Under the pieces are notes generated by a model. The model was not told the DNA's origin and made no database searches. It was given only the letters and a program-made list of their open reading frames with translations. Shown here piece by piece: positions 31,168-36,874 of a stretch of DNA of 36,874 nucleotides; positions within the stretch are counted from its first letter, which is position 1, and the number at the start of each line of letters is the position of its first letter. This DNA is from Bacillota bacterium (GTDB lineage Bacteria > Bacillota > Clostridia > Christensenellales > Aristaeellaceae): NCBI GenBank assembly GCA_023413135.1, contig JAEZQK010000066.1, positions 1 through 36,874 on the forward strand, given 5' to 3'. A program made the translations under genes and the position numbers.

Positions 31168-32097
31168 TCATGTTCCTTGCGCTGTGATCACTGTATCTAA
31201 TTCCATTTTTGCAAAGAATGCTATGACCGCATCGCCTATGATCCTCACTTCGGAAGGTTCGCCGTTCGCCACTTTCACTTGTACCTGCATCCTTCCGGTT
31301 CTGCCGATGGCTTCGCCTTGAACCGCCTCAAAAGAGAATTCATCGCCCTTCGCATCCGCCCATCCAAAATGGACAAGATAGGCCCCAAGCGGTCCGTTTG
31401 CATTCCCCGTAACAGGATCTTCATTGATCCCGATCGCCGGCGCAAACATTCTGCCGTGTACCAGCGGCGTTTCGCCCGGGTGCAGCGTAAACACATAGTA
31501 GCCGCTACAGCCGATCAGACCGCTCAGATCAGACAATTCCGTCAGATTCGGGCGCAGTCCGTGCAGAAGTTCAAGATCGTTGATGCCAACCATCACTTTG
31601 GAATGCCCGGTGGACACGATCGCAACCGGGCAATCATCCCGGACATCCTGCTCTGTGATCCTCAAAGCCTCAAGCAGCCGTTTACGGTAACGCTGGTCGA
31701 GAGGCCCGCCGATGGATATTTCGCCCTGCGTCATGATGATTTTGTAATCATCGCCCGTGCGCAGGATATCCACGGGCAAAATCCCTACACCGGTTTTTTG
31801 TAGTACTCTTCCGGTCTTCAGCCCGTTCTCCATCGCACGCGCATAATGTGCCGCAATGGTGGCATGCCCGCATATGGGAACCTCTTTCAAAGGCGTAAAA
31901 AATCTTACGTGCACATCGTGCGTATCGTCGCTTGCGGGGAAGATGAAAGCTGTCTCCGAGTTGTTCAGTTCTCGGGCGATTTTTCGCATCAGCGGTTCGG
32001 TCAGGCCCTCCGCATTTGTTACAACGCCGGCCGGATTGCCTGAAAGCCGTTCTTTTGTGAAAGAATCAATTTGATAAATCCGGTATTCCTTGCCCAT
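31168..32097 (-). CDS. PhzF-family isomerase/epimerase-like protein
   Basis: 309 residues, normal for the family. It has the DapF-like double domain of PhzF proteins: YQIDSFTKERLSGNPAGVV at the start, the catalytic glutamate in NNSETAFIFP, the conserved FFTPLKEVPICGHATIA, and FAPAIGINEDPVTGNANGPL in the second half. PhzF itself isomerises a phenazine precursor; most homologs like this one have unknown substrates, and no phenazine genes are present. I chose ATG 32097 because it begins the conserved core; ATG 32109 is possible. The upstream extension to 32232 is not supported. Confidence 0.88.
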   Translation of the reverse strand: MGKEYRIYQIDSFTKERLSGNPAGVVTNAEGLTEPLMRKIARELNNSETAFIFPASDDTHDVHVRFFTPLKEVPICGHATIAAHYARAMENGLKTGRVLQKTGVGILPVDILRTGDDYKIIMTQGEISIGGPLDQRYRKRLLEALRITEQDVRDDCPVAIVSTGHSKVMVGINDLELLHGLRPNLTELSDLSGLIGCSGYYVFTLHPGETPLVHGRMFAPAIGINEDPVTGNANGPLGAYLVHFGWADAKGDEFSFEAVQGEAIGRTGRMQVQVKVANGEPSEVRIIGDAVIAFFAKMELDTVITAQGT

Positions 32098-32274
32098 ACT
32101 GACCAGCATTTCCTTTCGCAAAACGTCCGCGGTAAGTTTCTGCTTGCCGCAATGGCAAAATTGTACCACGATTGCTACGCCTGAACAACCATGGTCGGCG
32201 CAAGCAAGTTTACCTTCCCAAAGATCGTACACATAGGAAATATATCATCGGAGCATTAGGGCAAATAAACAATG

Positions 32275-32751
32275 TTACATAGCTGCCCGAATCTTTTCCT
32301 TTCCCCTTCTCACCATGCCGCTGACGGAGCTGCGGGTTACATTCAGGCGCTTTGCGGTCTCCTCCGAGGTTAGGCCGTGCAGGAAGAGCATCACGATAGG
32401 CGTGCGGTACTTTGCTTCCAGCGATCCGAACGCATTGCTCAAATCCATACGGAGCACGGCGCGCTCCTCCACACCGGGAGCGGGCATGCGATTAAGCTTT
32501 TCGTCCGCCAGCTCTTCGGGCCGGCGCATCCTGATCCTGCGGATGTTGTTGCACTCGTTCAAAACAATGCGGATCAGCCAGGGCAGAAAGGACTCATCCT
32601 TTTCAAGATTCTCGCAAGACCGCACGGCCTGCAAAAAGGCTGTCTGAACGGCATCCTCCGCGTCCATTTTGTTATGCAGCCTTGTATAGGCCAGACGGTA
32701 CATGTACAGACGGTGTTTTTGATAGCATCCGCCCAGGAAATCCTTTTGCAT
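32275..32751 (-). CDS. ECF-type RNA polymerase sigma factor
   Basis: 158 residues. Region 2 reads LYMYRLAYTRLHNKMDAEDA, then VQTAFLQAVRSCENL, FLPWLIRIVLNECNN. Region 4 reads LEAKYRTPIVMLFLHGLTSE, then ETAKRLNVTRSSVSGMVRRG. It would direct RNA polymerase to a small regulon after an extracellular signal. No anti-sigma gene follows; the next gene, 178 nt downstream, is phzF-like. Upstream is the FtsX-type permease, so its regulator may lie elsewhere. GAGG lies 8 nt before ATG 32751. Confidence 0.9.
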   Translation of the reverse strand: MQKDFLGGCYQKHRLYMYRLAYTRLHNKMDAEDAVQTAFLQAVRSCENLEKDESFLPWLIRIVLNECNNIRRIRMRRPEELADEKLNRMPAPGVEERAVLRMDLSNAFGSLEAKYRTPIVMLFLHGLTSEETAKRLNVTRSSVSGMVRRGKEKIRAAM

Positions 32752-32804
32752 ACAGACACCTCACTTTCCCAGCAGAGAGGAACGGAGTAAATCGTTTGCG
32801 GGTA

Positions 32805-32853
32805 TACACCTCATCCGTCGCTTCGCGCCACCTTCTCCTCAAGGGGAAGGCTT
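32805..32853. repeat. Solo half of palindromic element R1
   Basis: The segment ACACCTCATCCGTCGCTTCG and its continuation to CAAGGGGAAGGC matches the reverse complement of the left half of the element at 9967-10091. The second half is absent. It lies in the leader of the sigma factor gene, 54 nt upstream of its start codon. Confidence 0.6.
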
Positions 32854-32970
32854 CAAGCGCATCACGCACTTTTTTATCCTTGGTACGGTGCAGCCGTTTT
32901 ATCTTCTATGGGTGCCGCCTGCCCTTTGCAGCGGCATGAAGGTTAGTATCCGCCTCCATATCGCAGAACA

Positions 32971-35664
32971 TCACAAGTTTTCTTCCTTCAACGCTTCAAC
33001 AATGTTCTCCTTGCGGATCTTAGCCGAGGCGTAGAGCATGGTGGCAAGCACGATGGCCAAGATCATCAGCATGGCAATCACATAGCTTTTCCAAGGCAAA
33101 GAAAACGCAAAATCCATAACGGTCCTGTTGATGAGGAAGAGGATGTATGCCATAACCAAGCTAAGGGGCAGCCCGTACATGAGGCCCTTTAAGCCGTAGA
33201 AAATGCTTTCGTACCGTACCATTTTCCGAAAGCCGCCGGGCGTCATGCCCACCGAGCGCAGCATTGCAAACTCCTTGCGGCGCAATGCGATATTGGTGGA
33301 AACGGTGTTGAAAATGTTGGCGATACAGATGAGGGTGATCAGGGTAATGAAGCCGTAGACAAGCACCCCAAGAAACATATTGCGGTTTCTTTCCGTACGC
33401 GCCTGGCTGTGGACGTTGTAAAGATAGGAATCCAGGACATTGTTGCTTTCCATGACGTCATTCAGTTTCTTTTCCAGCGCCAGGTCATCCCGGGCGGCCG
33501 TCAGGTATACCGTATGCTGCATAAGCTGTATCCCATCCGGCTCCTCTATTTCTGCCATGATCGCATCAAGTACGGGCCGGCTTACGACCATGCTGGTATA
33601 ATTGAACGAGGGGGTGGTAACGCCCAGGGGGCGTTCCGTAGTCAGCGCGCCGATGGTGATATTCACAGGCGTGCCATCCATCTGCTTTTTGCTTGTCATG
33701 ATTGTGGAGGTAAAAACTTCGCCTGGCGAGAAGGTGAAAATTGACCCGGCTGCCTTTTTCGAGCTTCCATCCACCAACTCAATTCGTTGAACGCCGTAGT
33801 TGATGAGGATCCCTTGCGGATTGCCCGCATCCATATAAGGTGCTGCATCCACGCCAACTTTTTTGGCATAGGCTTCAAAGGAATTTTGATCCAATGCCAT
33901 TATGGTCAGGGAGAAGGGATAGAAATTTTCTTTCCTATTTTCTGTTGATGGCACCGGCTTTGCAAATTTTGCTCTGATGCTGGCCGCCTCCAGTAGACTA
34001 TCGGAGAGCGCCTGCTTTGCTTCATCGGTGAACCGGCTTTTATCGATGTCGGCTGTCCCCCACAGCCTGTCGGCGAACACCACTTCTTTGGCCTCGGCAA
34101 GCTTTGCGATCTCCCGGTTGGCCGCTTGCATGACGGAATCGGAAACCTGCGAATAATCCAGGGAGATGTCGTAATTGTATCCTTCGTCCATGGCGCCTGC
34201 GGTAACGCTCATCAGCGAGATATATTGGGACACCGTCAGGAACAGCGCCAGGCTGATCACCAGGGAGACGACGGTGGCCCTGTATTTCTTTTTGCTGCGC
34301 TTTAGGTTCTTCAAGGCGATTTCCGCCTCAAAGCCAAAGAGCTTTCTTGTCAGGCGGGAGGTTTTGACCATCCTGTTGGTGAGCTTTACCTCATGGGTCA
34401 GGCGAATGGCCTCCATGGGCGTGATTTTGGAAGCGCGCCTGGCCGGAATATAGACCGATAGGAAGATGGTGACCAGGGAAAAGAGCACCGTCACGCCGAT
34501 GGCCCACCAGGGCAATTGCATTACAAGCTCCGCGTCGCTTTCCACGTACAGCACGGCTCTGAGTAGTGGCCGCAGGAAATGCATCGTGACCGCTATCCCG
34601 CCCGCGCCGGCGGCCAGCCCCAGGGGAATGCCGATAAGCGATATGACAAGACCCTCGAAATAGATGCTGGAACGCTTCTGGGTGAGGGTGGCGCCCACGC
34701 TGGATAAAAGGCCCAGCTGCCGCGCCCGCTCGGCCACGGATATGGCAAAGGCGTTGTATATGAGGCATACCGAAGCCACCACGATTACGCAGATCATTAC
34801 GATCATCATGCTGTACACGAACCGGCTCTGCCTGTCGCTGCCCATCACGCCGTAGTAGCGGAGCAGGTTGCCATTGTAGCGGATGCTGTACTCCGTTTTG
34901 CCGATGGAGGCAGCCAGGGATTTCACGTTTTCTTCCATGCCCTGGTTGACATTGGGAACGGTGAGCCAGACATCCACCTTATCCTCCGGGTTAAGCTCTT
35001 TTATGTCCAGATATCCCAGCACACCATAGCCCGACGACCAGCTTTGCTCAAATGTGGGCTGGTCAATGACCCCCACTACGGTATATGTATTGGAAACGCC
35101 CGGTTTAAAGGTTTCGGTGATTATGATGTTGCCATTTTCATCCACATCCTGCTGCAGATAGGGGTTGTCCGCAAGGGGCAGGCCGCTTGCGTCCAGCCTC
35201 ATGCCTGACTGCAGTTCAATAGTATCGCCCACCTCTATATCCCAACCGGCGACAAGTATCCGCCGGGAAATGGCCACCTCACGGCTTTTTTCCGGCAGCC
35301 TGCCGGATATCAAACGAATGGACATCTGCGCAAAGCCCTCGGGAGTATATTGCCTTAAGAAATAGAACTTTTCTTCGTCGCCGGCAACTTTGGTATAGCC
35401 CACATTCCTGCCGAAAGTTAAATCCTGAGCGATGCCGCTTTGCAGGACAGCCGGAGCATCCGCCGCATTGATCCCGGTGATGAGCGCATGCCAGTTGCCG
35501 CCGGTTGCAATTGCATCCCGCTGGAACAGGCCTATGAAGGAGGCAGAAAGCGCCGCCACGGCGGTGATCATGGCCACTGACAAAATCACCCCGATGATTG
35601 TGACAACGGTCCGCTTTTTGTTTTTGATCAGGCTGCGCAGCGTAAAACGCCTCATTACATTCAT
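32971..35664 (-). CDS. ABC transporter permease with two FtsX domains
   Basis: 897 residues. Membrane segments group as one N-terminal helix (VVTIIGVILSVAMITAVAAL), a large extracellular domain, three helices around residues 275-410 (FVYSMMIVMICVIVVASVCL), then a second set beginning at about 450 (ATVVSLVISLALFLTVSQYI), another extracellular domain, and three C-terminal helices (LITLICIANIFNTVSTNIAL onward). FtsX signatures ARQLGLLSSVGAT and RKEFAMLRSVGMTPGG occur in the two halves. Such proteins work as peptide-antibiotic resistance or lipoprotein-type exporters rather than importers. The ATG overlaps the stop of the ATPase gene (ATGA), so translation is coupled. Confidence 0.92.
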   Translation of the reverse strand: MNVMRRFTLRSLIKNKKRTVVTIIGVILSVAMITAVAALSASFIGLFQRDAIATGGNWHALITGINAADAPAVLQSGIAQDLTFGRNVGYTKVAGDEEKFYFLRQYTPEGFAQMSIRLISGRLPEKSREVAISRRILVAGWDIEVGDTIELQSGMRLDASGLPLADNPYLQQDVDENGNIIITETFKPGVSNTYTVVGVIDQPTFEQSWSSGYGVLGYLDIKELNPEDKVDVWLTVPNVNQGMEENVKSLAASIGKTEYSIRYNGNLLRYYGVMGSDRQSRFVYSMMIVMICVIVVASVCLIYNAFAISVAERARQLGLLSSVGATLTQKRSSIYFEGLVISLIGIPLGLAAGAGGIAVTMHFLRPLLRAVLYVESDAELVMQLPWWAIGVTVLFSLVTIFLSVYIPARRASKITPMEAIRLTHEVKLTNRMVKTSRLTRKLFGFEAEIALKNLKRSKKKYRATVVSLVISLALFLTVSQYISLMSVTAGAMDEGYNYDISLDYSQVSDSVMQAANREIAKLAEAKEVVFADRLWGTADIDKSRFTDEAKQALSDSLLEAASIRAKFAKPVPSTENRKENFYPFSLTIMALDQNSFEAYAKKVGVDAAPYMDAGNPQGILINYGVQRIELVDGSSKKAAGSIFTFSPGEVFTSTIMTSKKQMDGTPVNITIGALTTERPLGVTTPSFNYTSMVVSRPVLDAIMAEIEEPDGIQLMQHTVYLTAARDDLALEKKLNDVMESNNVLDSYLYNVHSQARTERNRNMFLGVLVYGFITLITLICIANIFNTVSTNIALRRKEFAMLRSVGMTPGGFRKMVRYESIFYGLKGLMYGLPLSLVMAYILFLINRTVMDFAFSLPWKSYVIAMLMILAIVLATMLYASAKIRKENIVEALKEENL

Positions 35665-36344
35665 GAACGCGTCACCTCGTCCGAAACGATGCGGCCATCC
35701 TCGATGCTGATGATCCGGTCGGCCTGCAGCGCGATGTTGCGGTCATGGGTGATCAAAAGCAGCGTCTGCTTGTATGTGCGGTTGGAGGTTTTCAAAAGCT
35801 GCACGATGTCGGCACTGTTTTTGCTGTCCAGGTTCCCGGTGGGCTCGTCGGCCAGCACCAGGGCCGGGTTGTTGATGAGCGCCCGGCCGATGGATACACG
35901 CTGCTGCTGGCCGCCGGATAATTGATTGGGCAGGTGGCCGCAGCGGTCATGAAGGTTCAACAGGTTCAGTATCACCTGAAGCTGCTCATGGTCCGGCTTC
36001 CGGCCATCCAGCAAAAGCGGCAGGGTAATGTTCTCTTCCACATTGAGTACGGGGATCAGGTTATAAAACTGGTAGATCAGCCCCACCTGGCGGCGGCGGA
36101 AAATGGCCAGGCGGGTTTCATCCATCGCATAGATATCGGTGTCATCCAAGAACACCTTACCGGAGGTGGGTCTGTCAACGCCGCCCAAAATATGTAAAAG
36201 AGTGCTTTTCCCTGACCCGGAGGAACCCATAATGGCCACGAACTCGCCCTTCTTCACGGTGAAGGATACATTGTCCAGCGCCTTCACCGCGGCCTCCCCG
36301 GTCCCGTAGTTCTTGGTCAGGTTTTCCACTCTCAAAATTTCCAT
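35661..36344 (-). CDS. ABC transporter ATP-binding protein (LolD/MacB type)
   Basis: 227 residues, complete. Walker A is MGSSGSGKST, the Q-loop lies in RRRQVGLIYQFYNLIPVLNV, the signature is LSGGQQQR, Walker B is LVLADEPTGNLD, and the switch His is in LLITHDR. The N-terminus MEILRVENLTKNYGTGEAAV, then KALDNVSF is typical of the group that energises FtsX-type permeases. GGAGG lies 9 nt before the ATG. It is the first gene of the two-gene operon, and the promoter region upstream contains three direct repeats suited to an OmpR-type regulator. No cognate two-component genes are in the window. Confidence 0.95.
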   Translation of the reverse strand: MEILRVENLTKNYGTGEAAVKALDNVSFTVKKGEFVAIMGSSGSGKSTLLHILGGVDRPTSGKVFLDDTDIYAMDETRLAIFRRRQVGLIYQFYNLIPVLNVEENITLPLLLDGRKPDHEQLQVILNLLNLHDRCGHLPNQLSGGQQQRVSIGRALINNPALVLADEPTGNLDSKNSADIVQLLKTSNRTYKQTLLLITHDRNIALQADRIISIEDGRIVSDEVTRS

Positions 36345-36417
36345 CGTTTATCCTCCAACCTTGTGTGCACTGCCGCGAAAACGGGCTTGCCTCCGGTTCG
36401 CCGCCTTGAACAATTTC

Positions 36418-36461
36418 ATTGTACGGCGCTCCCGTGACAGCCCGGTGACTTTTTCGGTGAC
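36418..36461 (-). promoter_or_regulatory. ABC/FtsX operon promoter with three GTCAC direct repeats
   Basis: On the minus strand, GTCACCG (36461-36455), GTCACCG (36449-36443) and GTCACGG (36438-36432) repeat with 12- and 11-bp steps. A TACAAT (36423-36418) lies 8 nt downstream of the third repeat and has no -35 match, so the repeats replace it. Head-to-tail sites at 11-12 bp are usual for OmpR-family response regulators. Confidence 0.5.
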
Positions 36462-36584
36462 AGTTTTGTCATTATCCACATGAAAAATAAGGATTGAGAA
36501 GCGATTACAAGATTGCGCCGTGAGAAAGTGAGGATGGGGCAATAATGCAATAGTTCATCGAAACTATAAGAAGCATGATTCACA

Positions 36585-36702
36585 GCGGGCGATTGATAAT
36601 CGCCCCTACGACGCAGTTTGTTTGTTGACTTCACTGCCGGAGCATATGTGAACCGGAAGAAAAGCCAATACACTCTTTGAAGGTGTAGGGGCGATTATCA
36701 AT
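36585..36702. mobile_element. 124-bp-type palindromic element, copy C, right end truncated
   Basis: The left 25-bp end (36585-36609) is identical to that of copy B, and the interior is nearly the same. The right end matches for 18 bp (36685-36702) and then stops; the expected CGCCCGC is missing and the insertion-sequence end begins. Confidence 0.7.
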
Positions 36703-36874
36703 GCGAATCAAGGGTTAAAAATGGAAAGCGAGCAAGCATAAAGCAGCGGCGAGTCTGCCAAAGAGATGCAAGAGCAAACCCTTGAAGGAGCGAACCTTGG
36801 AGGCGGCCTGAATGCCGGTCTTCTCATGGAGCCAGTTGAAAAAGCTTTCGATAGGCTGGCGGGCACGAGAAACA
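36703..36874 (-). mobile_element. Insertion sequence, terminal part
   Basis: The sequence starting at GCGAATCAAGGG (36703) abruptly replaces the right end of palindromic element copy C and contains the 3' end of a transposase gene. The terminal inverted repeat is probably GCGAATCAAGGGTT or part of it. The rest of the element lies outside the window. Confidence 0.6.
36715..36874 (-). CDS. DDE-type transposase, C-terminal 52 residues (gene continues beyond window)
   Basis: On the minus strand the frame enters from the right edge and reads SRARQPIESFFNWLHEKTG, then IQAASKVRSFKGLLLHLFGR and a hydrophobic end before TAA at 36717-36715. RQPIESFFNWL with its glutamate is the third catalytic acid region (R-x3-E) of IS4/IS5-like DDE transposases. 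It is a partial gene; the family cannot be fixed from 52 residues. Confidence 0.65.
   Translation of the reverse strand, partial: VSRARQPIESFFNWLHEKTGIQAASKVRSFKGLLLHLFGRLAAALCLLAFHF

Noticed and set aside
32097..32232. N-terminal extension of the PhzF-like protein to 32232
   Set aside because: The extra 45 residues precede the conserved family start and lack a ribosome site.

Overview
The window looks like a chromosome segment of a gut-type Clostridia bacterium (Christensenellales- or Oscillospirales-like is my inference). It is GC-rich in most genes, with low-GC patches. Evidence for this: strong GGAGG ribosome sites, a diaminopimelate-pathway gene (dapF), a BlaI/BlaR1 pair, two sugar ABC importers without their own ATPase, and a YesM/YesN-type two-component pair. 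Many intergenic palindromic repeats and several broken genes show recent turnover.

Layout. 1-1022: the C-terminal end of a repetitive CxxC surface protein. 1163-2641: a nucleotidyltransferase-like protein and dapF. 2674-9869: an arabinan locus. A winged-helix regulator is divergent from a substrate-binding protein, two permeases and two tandem GH43 enzymes, one cytoplasmic and one exported. Tandem operator-like palindromes lie in the leader of the transporter operon. 9870-11673: repeat-rich stretch. It holds a TIGR04076-like gene split by a palindromic element, two copies of a 124-bp element with perfect 25-bp ends, a pseudoknot-forming leader before a GNAT gene, and two more palindromic elements. 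11674-13306: an iron-type alcohol dehydrogenase behind a MerR-type promoter, next to the fused remains of an MFS gene and a merR gene. 13545-16495: a BlaI repressor with two operators and a frameshifted BlaR1-like M56 peptidase. 16629-17690: an alpha/beta-hydrolase esterase.

17863-21328 is an AT-richer stretch: a tRNA-Pro(CGG), a decayed Thr-like tRNA, a HAD phosphatase, a pair of DUF4230 proteins with a 31-residue membrane peptide upstream, and two further 3'-fragments of tRNA-Pro. 21408-28952: a second sugar locus on the minus strand, with sensor kinase, AraC-type response regulator, substrate-binding protein, two permeases and a cytoplasmic GH43 enzyme. 29113-32751: a DUF2971-like protein, a type II toxin-antitoxin pair, GNAT, PhzF and an ECF sigma factor without an adjacent anti-sigma gene. 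32971-36344: an ABC ATPase and an FtsX-type permease whose promoter carries three GTCAC direct repeats. The right edge has a third copy of the 124-bp element, cut by an insertion sequence whose transposase runs off the window.

How the genes work together. Both sugar loci would import plant-cell-wall oligosaccharides, probably arabinan or arabinoxylan fragments, using a shared ATPase encoded elsewhere, and cleave them with GH43 enzymes. One locus is controlled by a one-component regulator, the other by a membrane sensor. No CRISPR array, prophage or complete conjugative element is visible.
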